A program made the translations under genes and the position numbers. The notes below the pieces were generated by a model. It was not told where the DNA came from. It did no database searches and saw only the letters and a program-made list of their open reading frames with translations. 38,883 nt of DNA from Legionella waltersii (GTDB taxonomy: Bacteria; Pseudomonadota; Gammaproteobacteria; Legionellales; Legionellaceae), in the NCBI RefSeq assembly GCF_001468085.1, contig NZ_LNZB01000020.1, positions 1 to 38,883 of the forward strand, given 5' to 3'. Positions 1-8,323 of the stretch are shown piece after piece. Within the stretch, counting starts at the first letter, position 1, and each line of letters begins with the position of its first letter.

Positions 1-206
1 AAACCTCTCAAAAGCAACATCTATTTTGAGGCAACGACTCTGTACTTATTTTGTCCTTCGGCAACACCTTTCATTGAGGCAATAGGCGGGTTTATTTGAT
101 GACAATTAAGGACAACTAATGACAACAAAATAACAATTGCTTATTAACATTAAGTCTTGATTTAATAAGGTGTTTTATCGTCTTTCATTGTTTTACACGA
201 CAAGCA
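1..206. other. Non-coding left edge
   Basis: AT-rich sequence with stops in all frames and no recognisable gene, RNA or terminator. It ends where the REP-like left end of the first transposase relic begins. Confidence 0.4.
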
Positions 207-816
207 TATAGGGGTCTGACCAAAATTTATATTGAATAAACAATATTATACGTCTTAAAACACCCAGATTTTAACTCTTAAAAGCTATTTTTGAGTCTTA
301 AATGAGCTTTTAAGAAAAAAATGATTTGTTGTCAATAAAGTCTATGTTTAGGCAAATTTTTGTTGAAAAAGCGCTGTCCCAATCACTTTATTTTCGGTCC
401 AGAAAGGCTCTCTGGATAGCTTATTTTCTTTCAATAATTCTTGTATCAATAGCGAGTGGTTATCTCTAAATTCTTCAATTGAGTGATACCCTAAAAGTTC
501 AAGCACCACAGTTACTGATAGCACTTGATATCGTTGTCTCCCATAGAAGAGTTCATAATAACCACAATACTCCCAATCAAGGGGATTTTGCACTCGTCCA
601 GTTCGAACCCTATTTAAATCAATATACATAAAACAACCAGGTTTGTCGGTAAATGCTTACCAAGTGGATATGAAGAGGCTTGTTTACAGTATCTATGCTT
701 GCATAAATTAGAGGCCATTTTAAGGCTTAAAAATAGTTTCTAAGATCATAAATTCAAGTTTTTATTGGTTATTTTATTGATTATTAATAGAAATTCTTGG
801 TCAGGCCCTGACGAAT
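207..816 (-). mobile_element. Relic of a REP-associated tyrosine transposase element (left copy)
   Basis: The left end (207-233) carries GGGGTCTGACCAAAATTTAT. The right end (about 781-813) is a diverged inverted version, reading roughly AAATTCTTGGTCAGGCCCTG. Subterminal sequences at 271-311 and 710-760 are also inverted copies of each other and match the subterminal region of the second relic at 7868-7920. Between them lies only a C-terminal piece of the transposase gene. The ends resemble the palindromic REP-like boundaries of RAYT elements; the family assignment rests on the coding piece. The remaining bases up to 945 show no gene. Confidence 0.6.
348..629 (-). pseudogene. C-terminal fragment of IS200-like/RAYT transposase
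   Basis: The ORF begins with MYIDLNRVRTGRVQNPLDWE, which matches the conserved block (YI-LNPVRAG-V--P--W-YS) that follows the catalytic region of REP-associated tyrosine transposases. The N-terminal half with the HUH (His-x-His) motif is missing, and an in-frame stop lies shortly upstream, so this is a remnant and not a functional enzyme. It lies inside the terminal repeats of the left relic. The complementary N-terminal half survives in a separate relic at 7551-7784, in the same orientation. Confidence 0.65.
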
Positions 817-945
817 TCTAGAGTGAAGTGAAACATAGGAGTTCCCTTTATTTTTAATGGAGGCCTTAGGCTACCGGAGCTAATTTTTATCTTGGAAAAT
901 TCAGCCGATTAGTTGCATTCCTGACGATTGAGCATGCGCGGATGT

Positions 946-2382
946 CTAATCATAACTTTCCCAACCTCCCCCAAGCGCTTTATATAGACTAATCAAGGCA
1001 GTTAATGAAGAAACCTCAGAATTAACTTCTTGAGTTTCAGCATTCAGAAGAGCCGCCTCTGATTGCAGTAGTGATAAATAATCATCCTCACCGTATTGAA
1101 ATCGTTTCTTGGCAAATCGCACAGCTCTCTTGTTAGCAATGATGGCAGCACGCAAGCTATGGTTTGTATCCAGCGATTGGCTATAACGGACAAGAGCACT
1201 TTGAGCTTCTTGCAATGCCTGGAGGATTATCTTTTTGTATTGTATTGCTGCTTGCTGAGCAGCCGCCTTTTTACTCTCAACATTAGCTCTAATCTGGCCA
1301 CCATGAAATATGGGTAAACTGACTTGAGGACCCATGAGCCAAAATCCACTGCTGGATTGAAATAACGTATCAACAGAAGTACTCTGAACAGCGAGATTGG
1401 AAATAGAAAGATTAAATTGCGGGAAAAAGTCAGCAACTGCCACACCAATTTCAGCTACGGTAGACGCCAATTGCCTCTCTGTTGCTCTTATGTCTGGACG
1501 CTGGCGCAGAATATCCGAACGTAATCCCATAGGCACTTTTTTGGGAGGGGTGGGTAAAGATTGAATTTTTGCAATATCTTTGAGGATTGCTTGAGGATCT
1601 TTACCCAGCATAACAGCAATTTGATAAGCGTTCACTTGTATTTGAGCAATATAATTGGGTAAAACAGATTCTGTATTTTTTAACTGGCTTTCAGCCAAAG
1701 AAACATCGACTTCACTACTAACTCCAGCCTTATAACGTTGGCGGACAAGAGCCAATGTTTTTCTTTGCAATTCCATATTTTTTTGTGCAATACGATACAA
1801 CTGTTGCGCGCCTCTCAAGTCTATATAACTTCTTGCGATCTCGGCTATCGTGGATAATAAAATGGTGCGACGTGATTCATAAGCCTCCTCCAGGCTTGCT
1901 TTGCTTGCTTCAACTTGTCTTCTTGTTTTACCAAATAAATCCAGCTCCCATTGTGCATCAAAACCCAAATTATATATCCATTGATTTCTGTCAATAAGGT
2001 TAGATGTTGGAGAATTAGCAAAAATCCCCTCCAACGTACCCTTACTGATTTGCAAGGAATTAGCACTCGCTGATCCATTGATCTGCGGATAAAAATTGGC
2101 AACAGAAATTTGTTTTATTGCACGGGCTTGGCGGATACGAGCTTCTGCTGCTTTGATATCAAGGTTATTACTTGCTGCTTCGTTAATGTATCGATCAAGC
2201 AATGGATCATGAAATGCCTTCCACCAAGTTAAATGGGCAGGAGCACTACTGGAAATTTTTTTCTCTAGTTTGTTTGTTGGCCATTTCTCCTGAATTTTAA
2301 TCTCTGGGCGGTGATAATCAGGGCCGACAGTACAGCCATATAAACAAGAAATACTAAAGACTAGCGCTAACTTTCTGTTCAT
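946..2382 (-). CDS. TolC/OprM-family outer membrane efflux lipoprotein
   Basis: This is a 478-residue outer membrane factor of the NodT/CusC/OprM group. The N terminus has a short hydrophobic signal ending in a lipobox (LYGC, Cys at about residue 16) followed by TVGPDYHRPEI, the hallmark start of these lipoproteins. Two OEP repeats follow, with the usual RPDIRATERQLASTVAEIGVA block near residue 295 and a Gly-rich end (ALGGGWE). It is the last gene of a five-gene minus-strand operon and starts 8 bases after the second permease. It should form the outer membrane channel through which the linked ABC-2 pump and HlyD-like adaptor expel substrate. The ATG start is directly upstream of the signal peptide. 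Confidence 0.92.
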   Translation of the reverse strand: MNRKLALVFSISCLYGCTVGPDYHRPEIKIQEKWPTNKLEKKISSSAPAHLTWWKAFHDPLLDRYINEAASNNLDIKAAEARIRQARAIKQISVANFYPQINGSASANSLQISKGTLEGIFANSPTSNLIDRNQWIYNLGFDAQWELDLFGKTRRQVEASKASLEEAYESRRTILLSTIAEIARSYIDLRGAQQLYRIAQKNMELQRKTLALVRQRYKAGVSSEVDVSLAESQLKNTESVLPNYIAQIQVNAYQIAVMLGKDPQAILKDIAKIQSLPTPPKKVPMGLRSDILRQRPDIRATERQLASTVAEIGVAVADFFPQFNLSISNLAVQSTSVDTLFQSSSGFWLMGPQVSLPIFHGGQIRANVESKKAAAQQAAIQYKKIILQALQEAQSALVRYSQSLDTNHSLRAAIIANKRAVRFAKKRFQYGEDDYLSLLQSEAALLNAETQEVNSEVSSLTALISLYKALGGGWESYD

Positions 2383-2390
2383 ACTGTTTC

Positions 2391-3515
2391 TTACTCCATA
2401 CGCTGCTTAAAAAACCAGCCGGCAATAAATAATGTAACAGCCCCTACCAAAAGAAGTGGCCATGTTGTGATAAAAACTTCCAAAGCCGACATGCCTTTTA
2501 AAAAGGTGCCAATTACTGCTATTAAAGTAAATTTTAATGGGTTAAACCATGTTAAATCCTGGAGCCATTCCGGCATGTTTTCAACCGGAGAAGCGTAACC
2601 GGAAAGGGTCACAACAGGCACCATATAAATAAATACACCCAAAATTGCTTGCTGTTGGGTTTTACACATAGAAGAAATAAATAAGCCAACACCCACCGTT
2701 GACATAATAAAAATAAACAAAATATAAACCATCAGTAACGGAGAGCCATAAAAAGGAACATCAAATAGCCAAACAGCAGCAAACCACATCAAGAGACCTT
2801 CCGCCAAACCAATGATAATGGCAGGAATAGTCTTACCTATAAGAATTTCATAGGGGGTAAGAGGTGATACTAATAATTGATCAAAGGTTCCCAGTTCTCT
2901 TTCTCTGGCTACCGATAAAGCAGTAACCACAAGAGAAATCAGCATGGATAAGATGCATATCAACGAAGGAACGGTAAACCAAAGATAAAGCAAATTTTCG
3001 TTAAACCAACTTCGAGTCACCATCACGGGAGGTATCATGATTGCAGAATTCGCTTTTTGAATTTCCTGATTATAGTTTTCAATAATAGTACTGATATAAC
3101 CATTTACAATTTGGGTTGCATTCGAACGTCGACCATCCAAAATGAGCTGAATATTCGCTTGCGAACTCGATTCGATTTTACGAGAAAAATCTTGGGGGAT
3201 AGTCATTACTACCATTGCTTCCTGGTTATCTATGATAGGTTTGATATCAGAATGTTTTTGAATAAAAAAAACTTTTGAAAAAGTTGGTGAGCCAATAAAG
3301 CGTTGAATCACTTCATACCCATGCTTTCCGGAATCCTGATTTAAGATGCCGATAGAAATATTTTTAATTTCCATAGTAGCGGCAAAAGAAAAAATTAATA
3401 ACTGGAGAAGTGGAGGAGCTATCAATACAATTCGCCCTTTGGGATCTTTGAATAAAGTCAATATTTCTTTAATGACAAGAGCAAAAATTCTTGTTGTTGG
3501 AGATAATTTTGCCAT
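2391..3515 (-). CDS. ybhR: ABC-2 type permease (YbhR-like)
   Basis: A 374-residue ABC-2 transporter membrane subunit. It has an N-terminal segment (about 26-48), a large periplasmic domain (about 50-170), then five or six membrane segments. The ARERELGTFDQLLVSPLTPYE coupling region near residue 210 and the SGYASPVENMP motif near 305 are typical of YbhR/YhhJ permeases. The ATG overlaps the stop of the upstream permease by one base (TAATG), indicating translational coupling. With the adjacent permease it forms a heterodimeric pore driven by the double ATPase. The symbol is given by homology of domain architecture and gene order (G-F-S-R), not proven orthology. Confidence 0.9.
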   Translation of the reverse strand: MAKLSPTTRIFALVIKEILTLFKDPKGRIVLIAPPLLQLLIFSFAATMEIKNISIGILNQDSGKHGYEVIQRFIGSPTFSKVFFIQKHSDIKPIIDNQEAMVVMTIPQDFSRKIESSSQANIQLILDGRRSNATQIVNGYISTIIENYNQEIQKANSAIMIPPVMVTRSWFNENLLYLWFTVPSLICILSMLISLVVTALSVARERELGTFDQLLVSPLTPYEILIGKTIPAIIIGLAEGLLMWFAAVWLFDVPFYGSPLLMVYILFIFIMSTVGVGLFISSMCKTQQQAILGVFIYMVPVVTLSGYASPVENMPEWLQDLTWFNPLKFTLIAVIGTFLKGMSALEVFITTWPLLLVGAVTLFIAGWFFKQRME

Positions 3516-4636
3516 TAATCAAGCCTTTTTCTTGTTTTATGCGCGGTAATAAAAAAGAATGCAAATCCAATCAGTGCAATCGCAAAGAGGCAACGAGTCA
3601 AAAGAGACCAAATATTACCTGTTAAAAATAAGGTTTGCAGACTCGTCACAAAATAACGTGCGGCAAACAAATGAGTGAGTAGCTGTATCCACTTAGGCAT
3701 CGAATTAATTTCAAAAATAAATCCGGAAAGAATAAATGAAGGCAAAAATGCAGACATTAAAGCCAATTGTGAAGCCACAAACTGGTCTTTTGCAACAGTA
3801 GATATTAATAATCCCTGTCCTAAGGCAGCAACCAGAAAGACAGCTGAAACTAATGTCAGGGCTAAAAGAGTGCCATGGAAAGGTACTCCATAATACCACG
3901 TTGCAATAATAGTGCATAAAAACATGGAACCCATCCCTAGCACAAAATAGGGTATTAATTTTCCTAGGATGATGTCAACAATAGAAATTGGCGTTGCCAT
4001 CATCGCCTCCATTGTGCCCCTCTCCCATTCCCGGGCGATTACCAGGGAGGTGAGTAATGTTCCAATCAAAGTCATAACAATAACTATTGAGCCAGGAATA
4101 AGAAAGTTTCTGCTTTTTAGCTCCTGGTTATACCAGTATCTGGGTTCAAGGTTAATTCCGGATTTAAACGTGATTTGCCCATGTTCATAAGCTTGGGAAC
4201 TAATCCAGGTTTGCAAAGCTCCAAGTGCATAATTTTCTGCAAAACCAGCAACTTGCGGATAAGAACCATCAACGATGGTTTGCAGCGCTGGCTTGGGATT
4301 TCCACTCAGACTATCAGCAGTGAAACGTTGAGGAATATCAATAAAACCACGAATTGTTCCATTAACCAAGCCATAATGAAACTCTTGCCTGTTTGTTGAA
4401 ATAGATACATCCAAAAATCGGGAGCCACTAAAAGATTGAGCAAGACTTACAGTAGACGAATCATAACTCTCTAAAGCCAAGCCAAACTTGACTTGATCGG
4501 TGTCCAGATTAACACCATAACCGAAAATAAAAAGCAAAATTAAGGGCAATACAAAGGCAATTAATATCGTACTGGGATCACGTATAATTTGCAGAGTTTC
4601 CTTAATCACCAAAGCCTTTAGAAAGCGAATATTCAA
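3515..4636 (-). CDS. ybhS: ABC-2 type permease (YbhS-like)
   Basis: A 373-residue ABC-2 permease: one N-terminal membrane segment (about 24-42), a periplasmic domain, and C-terminal membrane segments. The coupling sequence IAREWERGTMEAMMATP and the SGFIFEINSMP motif match YbhS/YhhJ-type proteins. The start is TTG at 4636. A TAG lies two codons upstream in frame, so no ATG is available earlier, and GGAGA sits about 8 bases before the TTG. It follows the ATPase gene by 17 bases and overlaps the next permease by one base. It forms the inner membrane channel with its partner. Confidence 0.9.
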   Translation of the reverse strand: MNIRFLKALVIKETLQIIRDPSTILIAFVLPLILLFIFGYGVNLDTDQVKFGLALESYDSSTVSLAQSFSGSRFLDVSISTNRQEFHYGLVNGTIRGFIDIPQRFTADSLSGNPKPALQTIVDGSYPQVAGFAENYALGALQTWISSQAYEHGQITFKSGINLEPRYWYNQELKSRNFLIPGSIVIVMTLIGTLLTSLVIAREWERGTMEAMMATPISIVDIILGKLIPYFVLGMGSMFLCTIIATWYYGVPFHGTLLALTLVSAVFLVAALGQGLLISTVAKDQFVASQLALMSAFLPSFILSGFIFEINSMPKWIQLLTHLFAARYFVTSLQTLFLTGNIWSLLTRCLFAIALIGFAFFFITAHKTRKRLD

Positions 4637-4653
4637 CCACTATTCTCCCTGTG

Positions 4654-6396
4654 TTAATGTACTGGCTCGCTCAACTCATCCAATCGGATTAACTCGATAA
4701 ACGCGTCTTCCAATGTAGGATTGGGTAATGCGGAGTTACGCACTTTATCCTTTAAGTCATCAGGTGTTCCTGTGGCAATATTTCTCCCCCTGTAAATAAG
4801 GGCGATACGATCGCAATATTCAGCTTCATCCATAAAATGAGTAGTTACCATCACAGTCACCCCTTTATTCACCATACCATTAATATGTGTCCAAAACTCA
4901 CGTCGGGTCAATGGATCAACCCCCGAAGTCGGCTCATCAAGAAATAACACATCAGGCTCATGCATTACTGCACAAGCCAGAGCGAGACGTTGTTTAAAGC
5001 CTAATGGAAGGTCACCCGAGTTCTGCTTTAAGTGTTTTTTAAGATCAAAAATTTCAATCATGCTGTTGATCTGTGATTCCTGCCTTTTTCCGTATAACCC
5101 ATAGAGGCCAGAAAAAAAGCGCATGTTCTGCAAAGCATCCAAATGAGTGTACAGTGAAAATTTCTGAGCCATATACCCAATACGGCTTCTTGCTTCAGAT
5201 GATGAAGTCTTTAGATCGAGTCCCATTACAAATGCTTGTCCTTGTGTGGGTTGCAATAAACCACACATCATTTTAAATGTGGTTGATTTACCTGCTCCAT
5301 TAGGGCCTAATAATCCAAAGATTTCACCGCGTTTGATTGTAAATTCATTATTCGAAACAGCAGTAAAACTACCAAAACGTTTGGTTAACCCCCGAGCTTC
5401 GATGATAGGCTTGTCACTATGAGGCTTTTCAGCAATATGCTCGGCTAACAAAGAGCGACCACTTATTTTAGTGTTCAGACTGTCAATAAAAGCATCTTCA
5501 AAACGCGATTCAACTTCTTGAAAATGAACTCCGGGTTCCTGAGTTATACTATCCAGGCTTGGCTTTATTTTTTTATCACCAATCACTATACGAATATTCT
5601 TACCCTGAATGACACCATCAATTACCTCAGGGGTATTAAGGGCATTCATCAGAGCTTGGCGACGATTTATCAGGGAAACACCGCAAATTTGAAAAGTCCG
5701 ATCTTTGGTTTTTTGCAAAAAATCCCCTGGTTTTCCATGGTATATTGGTTTTCCAGAATTGAGTAAAAGAATTTGATCACATTTTTCAGCTTCATCAAGA
5801 TAAGCGGTTGACCAAACAACACCCATACCCCTTCCAAGCAGACCCTGGACCATAGACCACAACTCCCTTCTGGATATTGGGTCAACACCAACACTCGGCT
5901 CATCAAGTAATAAAAGCTTAGGCTCACCCATTAAGGCACAAGCCAGTCCCAATTTTTGCTTCATTCCTCCCGAGAGATTACCAGCCAGCCGTTCCTGAAA
6001 AGGCTCCAGTGCAGTAAATTTAAGTAATGTCCTAAATTGCTCTTCACGTTTTTCGCCATGGAGATTTCTAAGTTCAGCATAAAGCCGCAAATTTTCTATA
6101 ATGGTTAAATCTTCGTACAAACCAAATTTTTGTGGCATATAACCAGTAATTGCATGAATTTTTTCCGAGTCGGTCCGGGTATTGAGACTATCTACTGTAA
6201 TTGTGCCTTGCGTAGGCATCATCAGGCTGCATATAAGACGCATAAGAGTAGATTTTCCGGCCCCATCCGGTCCAACCAAACCCGTGATTTGCCCTTCAAA
6301 AATTGTTGCAGAAACATTATCTAACGCTGGGTCAATGTTTCCAGGAAAAAATTTGCTAAGCCCATTAATACTGACTAGTGGCTTTGAACTATTCAT
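4654..6396 (-). CDS. ybhF: ABC transporter ATP-binding protein with two fused nucleotide-binding domains (YbhF-like)
   Basis: Two complete ABC ATPase domains lie in tandem in about 580 residues. Domain 1 has Walker A GPDGAGKST, signature LSGGMKQK and Walker B LLLLDEPSVGVDP. Domain 2 has Walker A GPNGAGKST, a divergent signature LPLGFKQR, and Walker B VLFLDEPTSGVDP. The LPLG variant is usual for YbhF-type second domains. It powers the two ABC-2 permeases encoded next. The longest reading frame begins at TTG 6405 and overlaps the adaptor stop, but the Shine-Dalgarno (AAAGGTG) is only two bases from that TTG. ATG at 6396 has better spacing and is preferred. Confidence 0.93.
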   Translation of the reverse strand: MNSSKPLVSINGLSKFFPGNIDPALDNVSATIFEGQITGLVGPDGAGKSTLMRLICSLMMPTQGTITVDSLNTRTDSEKIHAITGYMPQKFGLYEDLTIIENLRLYAELRNLHGEKREEQFRTLLKFTALEPFQERLAGNLSGGMKQKLGLACALMGEPKLLLLDEPSVGVDPISRRELWSMVQGLLGRGMGVVWSTAYLDEAEKCDQILLLNSGKPIYHGKPGDFLQKTKDRTFQICGVSLINRRQALMNALNTPEVIDGVIQGKNIRIVIGDKKIKPSLDSITQEPGVHFQEVESRFEDAFIDSLNTKISGRSLLAEHIAEKPHSDKPIIEARGLTKRFGSFTAVSNNEFTIKRGEIFGLLGPNGAGKSTTFKMMCGLLQPTQGQAFVMGLDLKTSSSEARSRIGYMAQKFSLYTHLDALQNMRFFSGLYGLYGKRQESQINSMIEIFDLKKHLKQNSGDLPLGFKQRLALACAVMHEPDVLFLDEPTSGVDPLTRREFWTHINGMVNKGVTVMVTTHFMDEAEYCDRIALIYRGRNIATGTPDDLKDKVRNSALPNPTLEDAFIELIRLDELSEPVH

Positions 6397-6401
6397 TACT
6401 A

Positions 6402-7244
6402 TCAATTCACCTTTAAAGGGATTTTCACAGTAACAGGCATTCCTTGCCTTAATCCGTTATCCGGTTGGTCAATAACGACTCTTATACGATAGACAAGATC
6501 CGTTCGCAATTGAGTAGTTTCAACAATTTTGGGTGTGAATTCTGCTTGGGAGGAAATAAAACCAATATGTCCTTTATAGGGGGTTTCTGGATTGGAGTCC
6601 GTATAAATCAAAGCATCCTGTCCAGGATGAATCCTACCTAAAAAAGGTTCATCAATATAAGTTCTTACCCATACTGGATTATCAATAGCTAGGGTATAAA
6701 CTGGCTCCGCGACATTCACAATAGCCCCTGGTTCCTGAATTCTGGTCAGTATCGTCCCGTGAGTTGGGGCATGAATTTCCGTGTCGTTCAGTGCTATTTG
6801 AGATTTCTCAAGATTCGCTTTAGCCACAGAAACTTCCGCACTACTTGAATCTTTCATCGCAACGGCATCATCAAAAAGTGCTTTTGAAACAGCCCCGTCA
6901 TCAACCAATTGCTCACGTCTTTTATAAGTTCTACTTGCGTTTTTTTGATTGGCAGTGGCTTGTTCCAATTGGGCTTTTGCCATTTTCAGGCTGGCTATAA
7001 AAGTATCTTTATCAAGCCTGGCGAGTACTTGCCCCTCCTTAACATGAGCACCTTCATCAACGTCCATAGACAGGATACGCCCTGAGACACGAAAGGATAA
7101 TGAAACGTCACGTATATCAACGTTTCCGTAAAGTGTGAGCCAATTTTGACTTTCTTCTTGTTTAACAAAGCTATACGCAAACCAAATTGCTGTGATGAAA
7201 AAAAGTGCGATGACGATACGTATTGTTATCGCTTTTTTACTCAT
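6402..7244 (-). CDS. ybhG: HlyD/MFP-family periplasmic adaptor (YbhG-like)
   Basis: A membrane fusion protein of about 280 residues. It has one N-terminal membrane anchor (ITIRIVIALFFITAIWFAYS), then a biotinyl-lipoyl-like segment split by an alpha-helical hairpin (about 75-145), then a beta-barrel domain (PVWVRTYIDEPFLGRI). It links the inner membrane pump to the TolC-like channel encoded downstream. It is the first gene of the operon, followed by ATPase, two permeases and the outer membrane factor, the same order as E. coli ybhGFSR plus an extra channel gene. ATG 7244 is chosen because GGAGA lies 7 bases upstream; the alternative ATG 7256 would bury that site within the coding region. Confidence 0.9.
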   Translation of the reverse strand: MSKKAITIRIVIALFFITAIWFAYSFVKQEESQNWLTLYGNVDIRDVSLSFRVSGRILSMDVDEGAHVKEGQVLARLDKDTFIASLKMAKAQLEQATANQKNASRTYKRREQLVDDGAVSKALFDDAVAMKDSSSAEVSVAKANLEKSQIALNDTEIHAPTHGTILTRIQEPGAIVNVAEPVYTLAIDNPVWVRTYIDEPFLGRIHPGQDALIYTDSNPETPYKGHIGFISSQAEFTPKIVETTQLRTDLVYRIRVVIDQPDNGLRQGMPVTVKIPLKVN

Positions 7245-7287
7245 ATAGTTCTCCATGAATTCTTTGGCATCCTAACCCTTTGTCCTC

Positions 7288-7293
7288 ATTATA
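7288..7293 (-). promoter_or_regulatory. Candidate -10 box of the efflux operon
   Basis: On the minus strand this reads TATAAT, about 45 bases before the adaptor start. No good -35 hexamer stands 16-18 bases further upstream (only a T-run), so an activator may be needed or the true promoter may lie elsewhere. Confidence 0.3.
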
Positions 7294-7351
7294 TTTTCTT
7301 TAGAACTGCGAAAAACTCCAATCTCTTTGTCAAACATGGTTTCAGCTCGGG

Positions 7352-7370
7352 GATTTAGTTTATCTAAATC
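7352..7370. promoter_or_regulatory. Perfect dyad, candidate repressor operator
   Basis: GATTTAG and CTAAATC form a perfect 7-bp inverted repeat with a 5-base spacer, about 110 bases upstream of the adaptor gene. E. coli ybhGFSR is controlled by a TetR-family repressor, so a regulator-binding dyad is plausible here. No regulator gene is adjacent, so the role is inference. Confidence 0.3.
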
Positions 7371-7550
7371 TCTTCATTACAAACATTATTTGCCCGGACC
7401 TTGGTTTTTGTTTTTATCTTAAGTCCTGTTCTTATTAGAAAGTATAAATATAGCCTCATAATGCCATAATTAATCATTTTAAAATAGATTTAGATCGGGG
7501 GGAAATAAGGCAAACCCCAGTAATGGGTTTTATATAGAGCAAATTGCTAG

Positions 7551-7784
7551 TTAGTATATAGGGGTCGGACCAAAATTTATATTACACATTACCAACAAAT
7601 GAATATGATTCGATGTAATCATATAATTTAAAACACAAAATCCATACCGTTTCCTTGCTTCATAAAGCCAGTATCGGTATCGCGCTCTATCGTGTTTAAA
7701 TTTAAATAAAAACTCACGTTTGTGACACCGGTGTGTTATATGAAACACTTGACCAGGTGCATATATCCTGCTTGCTCGATGCAT
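7551..7784 (-). pseudogene. N-terminal fragment of RAYT transposase
   Basis: The 77-codon frame starts naturally: ATG 7784 with AAGGA upstream. It contains the N-terminal part of a REP-associated tyrosine transposase (PGQVFHITHRCHKREFLF) and the HUH motif NHIHLLV near residue 60. Just after the motif the frame runs into the element's terminal repeat (encoded end NFGPTPIY) and stops, so the catalytic tyrosine region and C-terminal half are deleted. Together with 348-629 it suggests two independent internal-deletion derivatives of one element family. Confidence 0.7.
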
Positions 7785-8020
7785 GTTATTCCTTTTATTT
7801 GGACTTGAAACGGCGATTCTATGTATCCGTTTTAGAAAAACAAGGTTAAGTTCCTAGAGCTTAACTTAGAAGGCATTTTAAGTCTTAAAAATAGCTTCTA
7901 AGAGTTAAAATTAGAGCCTTTTATCAGGTATCATATTGTTTATTATTAGAAATTTTTGGTCCGACCCCTATATTGATTTTTTATTATTAGAAATTTTTGG
8001 TCCGACCCCTATATTGATTT
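7555..8020 (-). mobile_element. Relic of a REP-associated tyrosine transposase element (right copy)
   Basis: The left end at 7555-7583 contains GGGGTCGGACCAAAATTTAT. The right end at 7941-7979 is its inverted counterpart, ATTTTTGGTCCGACCCCTAT. Inside are the N-terminal transposase fragment and, at 7868-7920, the subterminal sequence shared with the left relic. The right terminus is duplicated in tandem. With the left copy it brackets the entire efflux operon. Confidence 0.6.
7940..8020. repeat. Tandem duplication of the 41-bp element end
   Basis: Two almost identical 41-bp units (7940-7980 and 7981-8020) each contain TTTTTGGTCCGACCCCTATA. They duplicate the right terminus of the transposase relic, as expected from slippage or repeated end processing. 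Confidence 0.8.
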
Positions 8021-8323
8021 GTGTTCTATAATATGAGTAACGTAATCTGGACAGTTAAGTTCTTTTATAGAATCGAAATTTCATGCCTATTGAGCATTGG
8101 GAAAGCAAACCACCCAAAACCAGGATACCCGAATAAAACTGGCAGAAGAGGCTATGTATGAAAATAAAAAATTGACCGGTTAAAAAAATGACAAAATCAT
8201 GAATGATATTTAAAAGGCTAGGATGTTTAACACCATGATTCCAAAACATTCATTATGGATGAAAGAGACGAAATCGAACCGTCGATTTTTAATAAATATG
8301 TATATCATTTGAAGGTTTGGTTA

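Noticed and set aside
8055..8249. 64-codon minus-strand ORF with hydrophobic stretch
   Set aside because: Aromatic-rich frame from AT-rich non-coding DNA, no ribosome binding site, and it overlaps the upstream region of the CNB/CPBP gene.
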